64,000 nucleotides of DNA from positions 124,001 through 188,000 of the forward strand of contig NZ_FTOA01000004.1 in the NCBI RefSeq assembly GCF_900156605.1. The letters are read 5' to 3'. The notes under the pieces were generated by a model. It had not been told where the DNA came from and ran no database searches. It saw only the letters and a list, made by a program, of their open reading frames with translations. This document shows, one piece after another, positions 33,445-41,692 of this stretch; the first letter of the stretch is position 1, and the number at the start of each line of letters is the position of its first letter. The translations under genes were made by a program, and so were the position numbers. The DNA is from Insolitispirillum peregrinum (lineage in GTDB: Bacteria > Pseudomonadota > Alphaproteobacteria > Rhodospirillales > Rhodospirillaceae).

Positions 33445-33491
33445 GCCCCCGCTGTCAGAGCATCCTCCGCTCCGACAGCGGGGGCTTTTTT
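33445..33491 (+). terminator. Rho-independent terminator of the rhamnonate operon
   Basis: A 12-bp perfect stem GCCCCCGCTGTC (33445-33456) and GACAGCGGGGGC (33474-33485) is followed directly by six T (33486-33491). It is the strongest terminator in the window and closes the hydrolase-SDR-MFS-rhmD transcript. Confidence 0.9.
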
Positions 33492-33524
33492 ATGTCCGGC
33501 ATGACAGCTGCCAACGCGATCAGA

Positions 33525-33682
33525 GCATTGTGCGAAAAGTGGGAACCGGTTTTCGCAACAACAATGCGACATTAAGAAACCTGCATTGTGCGAAAAGTGG
33601 GAACCGGTTTTCGCAACAACAATGCGACAGAACAAAAGGTTAGAGCAGCGTGCCTGCGTCCGGTTTAACGCACGCTGCTCTA
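33525..33682 (+). repeat. Interspersed repeat element, copy A, with a duplicated 46-bp unit and a hairpin
   Basis: A 46-bp unit (33525-33570, beginning GCATTGTGCGAAAAGTGGGA) is repeated exactly at 33583-33628 after a 12-base spacer. The second unit continues into AGAACAAAAGGT and a hairpin with a perfect 13-bp stem TAGAGCAGCGTGC (33641-33653) and GCACGCTGCTCTA (33670-33682). A near-identical single copy in opposite orientation lies at 55239-55343. Elements with a gcgaaaagtgg...ccggttttcgc core are, as I recall, common between genes in alphaproteobacteria. The 399-base gap between rhmD and the acyltransferase gene holds only this element, the terminator and the structured region before it. Confidence 0.85.
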
Positions 33683-33759
33683 GATTTTCCTTTTCAATCC
33701 CCAATCAAACCTGTAGCACCGGAGACCATCTCCTCCTTCAGAAAATACGGTCCCTGACA

Positions 33760-35763
33760 ATGATGCATCGCCGGGAAATTGATGGCCTTCGCGGTCTTGC
33801 GATCGCCGCAGTCGTTCTGTTCCATGTGAATAGCACCTGGCTGCCGGGGGGGTTTGCTGGCGTTGATGTCTTTTTGACCATCTCCGGCTATCTGATCACC
33901 TCGATCATCCATGGACGCTTGCAACAGGGTCAATTTTCCCTGCTGTCGTTTTATGAGCGGCGCATTTACCGCCTGTTGCCCTCGTTCATTACAGTGACCC
34001 TCTGCACCACCATGGCGGCGGGCCTGTTGCTGATGCCAGAAGACCTGTCCGGCTTTGGAGGCTTTCTGAAAACAACGTCATTTCTGATGACGAATTTCGC
34101 AGCCAAGTCATTCTCTGATTATTTTGCCACTCAGGATCAGCCGCTGCTGCATTTGTGGAGCATTTGCCTCGAGATACAATTCTACGCCGCTTATGCGCTG
34201 GCGCTGGCCCTGACTGGCCGATACCGCAAGGCATGGCTGTTCCCGTTGATCCTGCTGACAACCGCAGTCTCGTTCATCCTGAGCTGGACCATGATCGATA
34301 CCCACCCCCGGTGGGTTTTTTACCTGCTGCCGTTCCGCTTTTGGGAATTCGGCCTTGGTGCGCTGGCGGCCTGTCCGCTGCTGCCCGTCCTGTCGCGCAA
34401 ATGGGTGGCGGAAACGGTCAACCTCACCGGCCTTGCGCTGATTGTTGTCCCGCTCGCTGTGTATGATGCGGCGACGGCGTTTCCCGGCCTTACGGCCTTG
34501 CCGCTCTGCCTTGGCACCGCCCTGTTGCTGGGCAACCGAAATCATTCCGGGGCTGTTGGCCTGATCCTGAAATCCGCCCCGCTGACCCTGATCGGCCTTG
34601 TTTCCTACTCGCTGTACCTGTGGCACTGGCCGGTCGTCCTGTTCTACGACTACTATACCTCAAGCACCCAGACCGTCCTTGATGCCCTGACGGTTCTGGT
34701 CCTCAGCGGCGTCCTCAGCGTCGCCGCATGGTGGCTGGTCGAGCGCCCGTTTTATCGCCGCCGCCCGCCGTTTTCCCGCAAAGCCCTGCTCGGTGCCATC
34801 GGAGCCTCCCTGCTGGCGCTCGGCCTCGGCGGCACGGTCATCGAACGCGCCAACGGCTGGCCAGAGCGCTGGTCCGCCACCGGCAAGGCCGATCTTGCGA
34901 CCCTGCACAGCGACATCGAGACCGGCTGTGCGCACGGGCACACCGACATTGTTGCCAGAAGCACCAGCGGCACCTATTGCACCATCGGCAGCAAGGACAC
35001 CTCCCCCACCTGGGCCCTGTGGGGAGACAGTCAGGCCCGCGCCTTCAGCGGTACGTTTGCCCAGACGCTGGACAAGGCCGGGCTGTCGGCCAAGCTGTTC
35101 AACCTGCACGGCTGCCCGCCTCTGGTGCAGGTTGGCACAACCCTTTACCCGGATGGCCTGTGCACGCTCCACAACCGCCATGCCTATCAACAGATACTGG
35201 CCTCGCCCGAAATCAGCAATATCGTCCTGTTCAGCCGCTATTCGATGTATCTCCATGGCACATCCTGGAGCGGCGGCGCCGGGCAAAAGGCTCGGAACTG
35301 GCTGACCGACCAGAACGGGCAGCGTTTGAGCGAGGAGGAACGGGTCGCCCTGTTCACCCAATCCCTGCGCACCGAAGTGGCAGAGCTGACCCGCGCCGGG
35401 AAAACCGTCTACCTGTATTACCCCAACCCCGAAGCCGAAGTGTCCGCCGCCCGAATGGTGCTGTTGCGCGACTGGTGGCAGGAGCAACCCGCCGAAGTCC
35501 GCATTCCGCTCGGCTATTACCGGGCCTTGAACCGGGAGGTCCTGCCAGTCCTTGACGCCCTTGCCGCCGAGCCGCCGGGGGCGCTGGTGCGGATTGAGCC
35601 CGCCACCCTGCTGTGCGGTCAGGACTCCTGCCCGACCAAGCTCGACGGCCACCTGTTGCTGCGCGACAGCAACCACCCGACCGATTTCGCCTCGGGCATT
35701 CTGGCCAGACCGCTGGCAGAGGCGATGGAGCGGGACAGGCACAGTCCCCGAACAGCGCCATAA
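33760..35763 (+). CDS. OafA-type membrane acyltransferase with C-terminal SGNH domain
   Basis: A 667-residue protein starting MMHRREIDGLRGLAIAAVVL. Residues 1-350 form an acyltransferase-3 membrane domain with about ten helices; family signals are REIDGLRG, FLTISGYLI, the HLWSICLEIQFYAAY segment and SYSLYLWHWPV. Residues 400-667 form a periplasmic SGNH domain: WALWGDSQARAF holds the catalytic GDS serine and RDSNHPTD the Asp-x-x-His pair. Such fused enzymes add acetyl or other acyl groups to lipopolysaccharide O-antigen or other surface glycans. It stands alone, flanked by repeats; it may act with the later sugar genes, but nothing links them directly. Confidence 0.88.
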   Translation: MMHRREIDGLRGLAIAAVVLFHVNSTWLPGGFAGVDVFLTISGYLITSIIHGRLQQGQFSLLSFYERRIYRLLPSFITVTLCTTMAAGLLLMPEDLSGFGGFLKTTSFLMTNFAAKSFSDYFATQDQPLLHLWSICLEIQFYAAYALALALTGRYRKAWLFPLILLTTAVSFILSWTMIDTHPRWVFYLLPFRFWEFGLGALAACPLLPVLSRKWVAETVNLTGLALIVVPLAVYDAATAFPGLTALPLCLGTALLLGNRNHSGAVGLILKSAPLTLIGLVSYSLYLWHWPVVLFYDYYTSSTQTVLDALTVLVLSGVLSVAAWWLVERPFYRRRPPFSRKALLGAIGASLLALGLGGTVIERANGWPERWSATGKADLATLHSDIETGCAHGHTDIVARSTSGTYCTIGSKDTSPTWALWGDSQARAFSGTFAQTLDKAGLSAKLFNLHGCPPLVQVGTTLYPDGLCTLHNRHAYQQILASPEISNIVLFSRYSMYLHGTSWSGGAGQKARNWLTDQNGQRLSEEERVALFTQSLRTEVAELTRAGKTVYLYYPNPEAEVSAARMVLLRDWWQEQPAEVRIPLGYYRALNREVLPVLDALAAEPPGALVRIEPATLLCGQDSCPTKLDGHLLLRDSNHPTDFASGILARPLAEAMERDRHSPRTAP

Positions 35764-35843
35764 TGGACCCGAATGTGATTAAAAACGCATCAACAGCGAA
35801 AAATAGCCCATAAAATAATCATATTCAAAGCCCTCCTGCCCGG

Positions 35844-35889
35844 AAAAGCTGACCAAAGGGACAGAAACTGTCCTGTCGGACAGCTTTTT
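35844..35889 (+). promoter_or_regulatory. Leader of the ABC importer operon: shared 14-bp motif plus two overlapping hairpins
   Basis: AAAAGCTGACCAAA (35844-35857) occurs identically upstream of preT (41553-41566). Right after it, GGACAG (35859-35864), CTGTCC (35868-35873) and GGACAG (35878-35883) allow two mutually exclusive hairpins; the second one is followed by CTTTTTC and so looks like a terminator. This could be an attenuator of the importer operon or simply the terminator of the acyltransferase gene. The remaining 230-base gap has AT-rich sequence suited to a promoter. Confidence 0.5.
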
Positions 35890-35995
35890 CACCTTTAAAA
35901 ACAGATTATTAAAAAGATAGAACCATTCCATATTCTATCTGGCTTACTTCTTGCTTTACCTCCAGCGGAGACGCATTCACCGCGAGGTCACAGCC

Positions 35996-36838
35996 GTGCA
36001 AGCCCCCCTGCCCCCCGTGCCACCCCCGCAGACAGTTCCTCCGGCGGCCATTGCCCGGACAATCGTCGATGCCCGCAACGTCACCCTGACCTATCAGACT
36101 GCCGACAAGCCGGTTTATGCCCTGAGCGATGTCAGCCTGAAGATCAACAAGGGTGATTTCATCTCGCTGATCGGCCCGTCGGGCTGTGGCAAGACCACCC
36201 TGATGCGGACGATTGCCGATCTGGAGCAGCCGACATCCGGCGAGATCATCGTCAACGGCATGACGCCCGAAGCCGCCCGCCTGAAGCGGGCCTATGGCTA
36301 TGTCTTTCAGGCTCCGGCGCTCTATCCGTGGCGCAGCGTCGAGCGCAATGTCACCCTGCCACTGGAAATCATGGGCATGCCCGCCGCCGAGCGCCAGCAA
36401 CGGGCGCGCGACCATCTGGAGATGGTCGGGCTGGCCGGGTTTGAAAAGAAATTCCCCTGGCAACTGTCGGGCGGCATGCAGCAGCGGGTGTCGATTGCCC
36501 GCGCGCTGGCCTTCGAGCCGGACTTGCTGCTGATGGATGAACCGTTCGGGGCGCTGGACGAAATCACCCGCGACCACCTGAACCTGCAACTGACCCGCCT
36601 GTGGTTGCAAACGCAAAAGACCTGCATCTTTGTCACCCATTCGATTGCCGAAGCGGTGTTTCTGTCCACCCGCATCGTAGTGATGAGCCCGCGTCCGGGG
36701 AAAATCCTCGACGTGATCGACTGCGAACAGCACCTGCCGCGCGAACGGACGCTCGACATCCGCGAAACCCCGGAATTTGCCCACATCGCCCAGCGGGTGC
36801 GTGAGGGCCTGATGGAAGGGCATTCCTATGATGACTGA
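35996..36838 (+). CDS. ABC importer ATPase (nitrate/sulfonate/taurine-type; likely pyrimidine)
   Basis: A 280-residue ATPase: Walker A GPSGCGKTTLM, Q-loop VFQAPALYPWRSV, signature LSGGMQQRVSIARAL, Walker B LLLMDEPFGALDE and the switch His in IFVTHSIAEAVF. It belongs to the SsuB/TauB group that partners with NMT1/THI5-like binding proteins. I chose the GTG start at 35996, nine bases after a GAGG ribosome site; no ATG lies in frame nearby. It overlaps the next gene by eleven bases. The substrate is inferred from the pyrimidine genes downstream. Confidence 0.88.
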   Translation: MQAPLPPVPPPQTVPPAAIARTIVDARNVTLTYQTADKPVYALSDVSLKINKGDFISLIGPSGCGKTTLMRTIADLEQPTSGEIIVNGMTPEAARLKRAYGYVFQAPALYPWRSVERNVTLPLEIMGMPAAERQQRARDHLEMVGLAGFEKKFPWQLSGGMQQRVSIARALAFEPDLLLMDEPFGALDEITRDHLNLQLTRLWLQTQKTCIFVTHSIAEAVFLSTRIVVMSPRPGKILDVIDCEQHLPRERTLDIRETPEFAHIAQRVREGLMEGHSYDD

Positions 36839-37715
36839 GCGCCTGCGCACCCATCTGCTGCCGGTGGCGGTGATGGCCTTGGCGGTGCTGGCGCTGTGGT
36901 ATGCCGGGGCCCTGTGGCTAAACGCGCCGCAAGTGCTGGACGGCTTTGCCCGCGCCCACACCGACCACTGGACGCTGAGCGAGTTCGCCCGGCAGGCCTT
37001 CAGCCAGAAACGCCCGATCCTGCCGACCCCCGACCAGATCGCCAGCGAGATGGTCCAGTCGCTGACCGGCTATCCGGTCACCCACGTTCGCAACCTGCTG
37101 TTCCATACCGCCGTCACCGCCGGGTCGGCGCTGACCGGCTTTGGCATGGGGGTGGTGCTGGGGATTCTTCTCGCCATCGGCATTGTGCAGGTCAAAACAC
37201 TGGAAAGCAGCCTGCTGCCGTGGGTGATCACCTCGCAAACCATTCCGGTGCTGGCCATTGCGCCGATGGTGGTGGTGATTCTGGGCAACATCGGTTTTTC
37301 CGGCCTGCTGCCCAAGGCGGTGATCAGCATGTACCTGTGCTTTTTCCCGATCACCATCGGGATGGTCAAGGGCCTGCGCTCGGCCGACCCGCTGTCCCTT
37401 GACCTGATGCGCACTTACAGCGCCAACGGCCAGCAAACCTTCTGGCTGCTGCGCCTGCCGTCGGCCCTGCCCTATCTGTTCACCAGCCTGAAAATCGCCG
37501 TCGCCGCCAGCGTGGTCGGGGCGATCGTCGCCGAGCTGCCAACCGGCGGTCAGGCCGGGCTGGGGGCGCGGCTGCTGAGTGGCTCGTACTATGGGCAGAC
37601 GGTGCAAATCTGGAGCGCGCTCGTCATGTCCGCCCTGCTCAGCGTCTCGCTGGTGTGGCTGATCGGCCTGATGGAACGGTTCGTGGTTACCGGCAAACGC
37701 GGAGGCACCCGATGA
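36828..37715 (+). CDS. ABC importer permease 1
   Basis: A 295-residue inner-membrane permease of the binding-protein-dependent type, six or so helices. The cytoplasmic EAA-like loop reads SLDLMRTYSANGQQTFWLLR, followed by LPSALPYLFTSLKIAVAASV. Residues 25-75 form a periplasmic insertion before the main domain. It overlaps the ATPase gene and is coupled (ATGA) to permease 2. Two non-identical permeases suggest a heterodimeric channel. Confidence 0.87.
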   Translation: MMTERLRTHLLPVAVMALAVLALWYAGALWLNAPQVLDGFARAHTDHWTLSEFARQAFSQKRPILPTPDQIASEMVQSLTGYPVTHVRNLLFHTAVTAGSALTGFGMGVVLGILLAIGIVQVKTLESSLLPWVITSQTIPVLAIAPMVVVILGNIGFSGLLPKAVISMYLCFFPITIGMVKGLRSADPLSLDLMRTYSANGQQTFWLLRLPSALPYLFTSLKIAVAASVVGAIVAELPTGGQAGLGARLLSGSYYGQTVQIWSALVMSALLSVSLVWLIGLMERFVVTGKRGGTR

Positions 37716-38821
37716 GCAAAACCACCCGCTCCGAGATGGCGCCGTGGCCGCTGGTGATGCTGATCGCCGCACCGCTGCCCCTCGGACTCCTTGACGGAGC
37801 CGCCATTTACTGGCCGCAGGCCCCCGCCGTCGCCCTGTGTTATGCCGTCAGTCTGCTGTGTCTGTTGCTGCGCGGCCTGACCCGCACCCCCCGAACCGAA
37901 GCCGCCCTGCTGTTCCTCGGCGTTGCCTCGGCCTGCCTGTCGCCGTTCCTGCTGCTGGCTGACGGCGTTGACCCGAGCAGCGGTGCCGGAACCTGGATGT
38001 ACCTGTTCGGGGCTTCGCTGCTGTTGTGGCGGGTGCTGGCCCTTCTGGCCGAAGAAACAGGCCTCCTGCGCTGGCTGGGTCCGACCCTGTTCGGGCTGGG
38101 GCTGCTGATGGGCTGGGAAATCATCACCCGTGGCTTTGCCGTGCCCTCGGTCCTGCTGCCGCCGCCATCCTCCATTCTGGCCGCCATCCCCACCCATGGT
38201 GGCGAGCTGTGGGATGACTTTTGCCAGACGGTGCTGAAATCGGTGGTGCGCGGCTATCTGATCGGCTGTGGCGCGGGCTTTGTGGTCGCCGTGCTGGCCG
38301 ACCGCCTGCCGTTCCTCGCCCGTGGCCTGCTGCCGCTCGGCAATCTGGCCAGCGCCATTCCGGTGGTCGGCATCGCCCCGGTGATGGTGATGTGGTTCGG
38401 CTTTGACTGGCAGTCAAAGGCGGCAGTGATCGTGATCATGACCTTCTTCCCGATGCTGATCAACACGCTGGCCGGATTGGCAACCGCCGAGAAAATCCAG
38501 CTCGACCTGATGCGGTCCTACGGCGCGGGCTATGGCAAAACGTTGTGGCTGTTGCGCCTACCCTGCGCCCTGCCGTTCCTGTTCAACGGCTTGAAGATCA
38601 ACTCCACCCTCGCCCTGATCGGTGCGATCGTCGCCGAGTTCTTTGGGACGCCAGTGGTCGGGATGGGCTTTCGCATCAGCACCGAAGTCGCCCGCATGAA
38701 CCTTGATGTGGTGTGGGCCACCATCACCGTCGCCGCCGTCACCGGCTCGGCCCTGTACGGTGGTCTGGCGCTGGCCGAACGTCGCCTCACCGCCTGGCAT
38801 CCCTCGTTCCGCAAGCGGTAG
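37712..38821 (+). CDS. ABC importer permease 2 with extra N-terminal helices
   Basis: A 369-residue permease starting MSKTTRSEMAPWPLVMLIA. The C-terminal 240 residues are a typical permease domain with loop QLDLMRSYGAGYGKTLWLLR, very similar to the loop in permease 1. The N-terminal 130 residues add about four hydrophobic segments not present in simple permeases of this group. The start overlaps the permease 1 stop by four bases. The extra segment is unusual and may anchor or regulate the complex. Confidence 0.87.
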   Translation: MSKTTRSEMAPWPLVMLIAAPLPLGLLDGAAIYWPQAPAVALCYAVSLLCLLLRGLTRTPRTEAALLFLGVASACLSPFLLLADGVDPSSGAGTWMYLFGASLLLWRVLALLAEETGLLRWLGPTLFGLGLLMGWEIITRGFAVPSVLLPPPSSILAAIPTHGGELWDDFCQTVLKSVVRGYLIGCGAGFVVAVLADRLPFLARGLLPLGNLASAIPVVGIAPVMVMWFGFDWQSKAAVIVIMTFFPMLINTLAGLATAEKIQLDLMRSYGAGYGKTLWLLRLPCALPFLFNGLKINSTLALIGAIVAEFFGTPVVGMGFRISTEVARMNLDVVWATITVAAVTGSALYGGLALAERRLTAWHPSFRKR

Positions 38822-38827
38822 GTCATC

Positions 38828-38886
38828 CCCACCCCGGGCCCACCCCGGGCCCACCACGAGCCCACCCCGGGAGCCCACCCCGGGAG
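38828..38886. repeat. Short GC-rich tandem repeat between permease and binding-protein genes
   Basis: Five tandem units: three of 11 bases (CCCACCCCGGG twice, then CCCACCACGAG) and two of 13 bases (CCCACCCCGGGAG twice). They start seven bases after the permease stop and end before the ribosome site of the binding-protein gene. Copy number may vary between strains. Each unit can form a short CCCGGG palindrome. Confidence 0.8.
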
Positions 38887-38925
38887 CCCTCTCCCCCTGC
38901 CCTGTAAAAGAAGGAAAACCTGACG

Positions 38926-39930
38926 ATGAAAAAGTTTGCTTCGGTTGCCCTGATTGCTGCTGCTCTGGCAGGTCCTGGTTCGGCGGCCTCGGCTGCTGAC
39001 AAGCTGACCCTGCAACTGAAATGGGTTACGCAGGCCCAGTTCGCCGGTTACTACGTCGCGCAGGACAAGGGGTTCTACAAGGACGCCGGGCTGGACGTCA
39101 CCATCAAGGCCGGTGGCCCGGACATCAACCCGACACAGGTGATTGCCGCCGGTGGGGCCGATGTGATTGTGGACTGGATGCCGTCGGCGTTGGCCACCCG
39201 GGAAAAGGGCGTGCCGCTGGTCAACATCGGCCAGATTTTCCAGAAATCAGGCATGATGCTGACCTGCCGCAAGGATGCTGGCATCAGCTCGCCGACCGAT
39301 TTCAAGGGCCATACACTGGGGGTGTGGTTTGCGGGTAACGAATATCCGTTCCTGTCGTGGATGGCCCGCCTGAAGTACTCGACCTCGGGCAGCAACCCGG
39401 ATGTGACGGTGCTGAAGCAGGGCTTCAACGTCGATCCGCTGCTGCAAAAGCAGGCCGCCTGCATCTCGACCATGACCTATAACGAATACTGGCAGCTGAT
39501 CGAAGCCGGGATGAAGCCGGAAGAACTGCAGGTGTTCAAGTATCAGGAACAGGGCGTCGCCACGCTGGAAGACGGCCTGTATACCACCGAAAAGGCGCTG
39601 GCCGACCCCAAAACGGTGGAAAAGCTGGCAAAGTTCCTGAAGGCCACCGCCAAGGGCTGGGAATACGCCGCCCAGCATCAGGCCGAAGCGGTCGATATCG
39701 TGCTGGCCAACGACAGCACCGGCGCCCAGACCAAAGAACACCAGACCACCATGATGGGCGAAGTCGCCAAACTGATTGAGGGCGGCAAGGAAGGTATCGG
39801 CTATCTGTCGCCGGAAGACTTCGACCGGACCGTGTCGATCCTGATGTCGGGCGGTTCGTCGCCGGTGATCAGCAAGATGCCGACCAACGCCTATAGCCAC
39901 ACCGTTTTTGACGCTGCGTCAAAGCTCTGA
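38926..39930 (+). CDS. NMT1/THI5-like periplasmic binding protein
   Basis: A 334-residue secreted binding protein. The signal peptide is MKKFASVALIAAALAGPGSA with cut likely after AASA. The mature protein begins DKLTLQLKWVTQAQFAGYYV, the hallmark of the NMT1/THI5-like family that binds pyrimidines, thiamine precursors or similar ring compounds; AQDKGFYKDAGLDVTIKAGG follows. The ribosome site is AAGGAAAA. It completes the importer. Given the pyrimidine catabolism genes beyond the dGTPase gene, uracil, thymine or dihydropyrimidine is the most likely ligand; an HMP-like ligand cannot be ruled out. Confidence 0.88.
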   Translation: MKKFASVALIAAALAGPGSAASAADKLTLQLKWVTQAQFAGYYVAQDKGFYKDAGLDVTIKAGGPDINPTQVIAAGGADVIVDWMPSALATREKGVPLVNIGQIFQKSGMMLTCRKDAGISSPTDFKGHTLGVWFAGNEYPFLSWMARLKYSTSGSNPDVTVLKQGFNVDPLLQKQAACISTMTYNEYWQLIEAGMKPEELQVFKYQEQGVATLEDGLYTTEKALADPKTVEKLAKFLKATAKGWEYAAQHQAEAVDIVLANDSTGAQTKEHQTTMMGEVAKLIEGGKEGIGYLSPEDFDRTVSILMSGGSSPVISKMPTNAYSHTVFDAASKL

Positions 39931-39957
39931 CCGCCATCAGGGTTTTGATGCGCCGGA

Positions 39958-39995
39958 AAGCCTCCCTCACCAGACGGTGGGGGAGGCTTTTTGTT
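39958..39995 (+). terminator. Rho-independent terminator after the importer operon
   Basis: A 14-bp stem with one G-T wobble pairs AAGCCTCCCTCACC (39958-39971) with GGTGGGGGAGGCTT (39976-39989) around AGAC, followed by TTTGTTT. It ends a few bases before the convergent dGTPase stop at 40004 and could act in both directions. Confidence 0.85.
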
Positions 39996-40003
39996 TCAGG
40001 GAA

Positions 40004-41344
40004 TCATCCCCCAGTCAGCATATGCGCCATCTTTACTGCATAGCGATCCGTCATTCCAGACACGTAATCCGTCAATGAGTGAAGAGCAGAATACTCATCA
40101 TGAACATCACGGATGTCCATCTTACTCATATCAACCAAACGCCTGTGATATGAGTTCATTTCATCACGATTCCATTTTTTATCTTTCAGATCCTGATATA
40201 CGCCTACCACACCATCCATAATACGATGTATAACATTACGACCAAAAACCTCAAGTTCCATTTTTCTATGAGATTTATATATTCTATTCTTACTTATTAA
40301 TACCAATTCTTTAAATTGCTCATGAATAACAGAGGAATTAATTAATGACCCTGAAAAACTACCCACCATAATATCATCATAATTATTCATAAATGCTTCA
40401 ATACACGCATTAATCGCAACACCAATAGCCTTTGCTCGATAATAGGCTATTTGCTCTCCTTCACTCCTATCACCCTGCGACTGGTTGGAGCGAAAAATTC
40501 CCATCAATAAGCGCTCGACCTCGGCATATGATAGCTCTCCAGAGGTATGAGCGTCCTCAATATCCATAATTGAATAGCAGATATCATCAGCCGCCTCGAC
40601 AAGAAATACAAGAGGGTGCCTACGCCAGCAATTAGCGCCCTTAGAAATAAGACCAGTACTATTCGCTACATCATTGAAGTATTCCAATTCGCTCCTAAAT
40701 ATACCAAACTTCTTCGCTCCACAATAAGCATCAACACCAAATTCTCTTTTATGGTCATATGCAGTAACTGGATACTTTGAAAAAGCTGCCAGAACAGCCT
40801 TTGAAAGACGCATCCCACCACGGTTCCGATACATCTCCAGCCGAGAGAGCAGGCGAAACCCCTGAGCATTCCCCTCAAATTCCGTAAACTCACCCCGATC
40901 CTTCTCGTCCAGCTTCGCCAGAAGCGAATAGGTTTTTCTATCAAAATGGCGAGCAAACCATTCTCCAATCGCCGCTTCTCCAGAATGGCCGAAGGGAGGA
41001 TTCCCAATGTCATGAGCCAAACACGCGGCCTGAACAACACCCGACATTATATAAGGATCAGGAGCATCTTCTGGACAACGTTGGCGAATCTTAAGACCAA
41101 CCCCCATCCCCAGAGACCGCCCAACGTTGACCGTCTCGACACTATGTATCAGCCGATGATGGATATGATCATGCTCATAAAGCGGATGAACCTGAGTTTT
41201 ATTTGCTAACCGCCGAAATGGGTCGGAGAAGGTAATTCTTTCTATATCCCGATAATAAGCCGGACGCTCCTCCGTTTCAGCATCACGAGAAGGCACAGGG
41301 TCACAAAGGCGAGAAAGATTAAGCAGCGCACTCCATTGCATCAT
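40004..41344 (-). CDS. dgt: dGTP triphosphohydrolase (HD domain), AT-rich
   Basis: A 446-residue enzyme starting MMQWSALLNLSRLCD that converts dGTP to deoxyguanosine and triphosphate. The HD-domain metal site is complete: RLIHSVETVNVGRSLG, AACLAHDIGNPPFGHSGE and, further on, VEAADDICYSIMDIEDAH. The DPFRRLANKTQVHPL segment is the family's N-terminal signature. I chose the ATG at 41344; the longer frame needs a TTG start. The gene is much more AT-rich than its surroundings and lies in opposite orientation between two functionally linked operons, so it was probably acquired horizontally. dGTPases of this kind can starve phages of dGTP; whether this one does is not shown. Confidence 0.9.
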   Translation of the reverse strand: MMQWSALLNLSRLCDPVPSRDAETEERPAYYRDIERITFSDPFRRLANKTQVHPLYEHDHIHHRLIHSVETVNVGRSLGMGVGLKIRQRCPEDAPDPYIMSGVVQAACLAHDIGNPPFGHSGEAAIGEWFARHFDRKTYSLLAKLDEKDRGEFTEFEGNAQGFRLLSRLEMYRNRGGMRLSKAVLAAFSKYPVTAYDHKREFGVDAYCGAKKFGIFRSELEYFNDVANSTGLISKGANCWRRHPLVFLVEAADDICYSIMDIEDAHTSGELSYAEVERLLMGIFRSNQSQGDRSEGEQIAYYRAKAIGVAINACIEAFMNNYDDIMVGSFSGSLINSSVIHEQFKELVLISKNRIYKSHRKMELEVFGRNVIHRIMDGVVGVYQDLKDKKWNRDEMNSYHRRLVDMSKMDIRDVHDEYSALHSLTDYVSGMTDRYAVKMAHMLTGG

Positions 41345-41552
41345 TTCGAAGACCCACCCAGCGATTAAAAAGAGCAAAGACTGTAACGCATGAATGACAC
41401 ACCTTCAAGATGTGCCACCAACCCGAAAAGACCAAAAAACAGGCAGCACAAAAAATAATCACATCTGAATCTCCACAGAAATTTCCTCCCTTCCCAGACC
41501 AACGACACTTTTTGATCCCCTCTTGATCTAAATCTAATCAGATGCCCGCCGC

Positions 41553-41592
41553 AAAAGCTGACCAAACCCCCAAATCTTGACCATTTGATCAG
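41553..41592 (+). promoter_or_regulatory. preT leader: shared 14-bp motif and RutR-like operator
   Basis: AAAAGCTGACCAAA (41553-41566) is identical to the motif before the importer operon. Ten bases on, TTGACCATTTGATCAG (41577-41592) matches the known RutR palindrome TTGACCA-N2-TGGTCAA completely in the left half and in five of seven positions in the right half. A RutR-like gene is in the operon. The rest of the 348-base gap before preT (from 41345) is AT-rich leader with no gene seen. Confidence 0.6.
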
Positions 41593-41692
41593 ATTAAATC
41601 CACCAAACCCGCATGAAACCTCACTTGGCACGCCTTTTGATAAGGGGAAAACACCACGCCTTCCTCCGTCACGACCAAGGGATGCCAGCCCG

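Noticed and set aside
33525-33628. Short CRISPR-like array (46-bp repeat, 12-base spacer)
   Set aside because: There are only two repeats, the spacer is too short, there are no cas genes, and a related single copy lies elsewhere, so it is an interspersed repeat.
38828-38886. Possible CRISPR or origin iterons
   Set aside because: Units are directly adjacent without spacers, very short, and lie between two genes of one transport operon.
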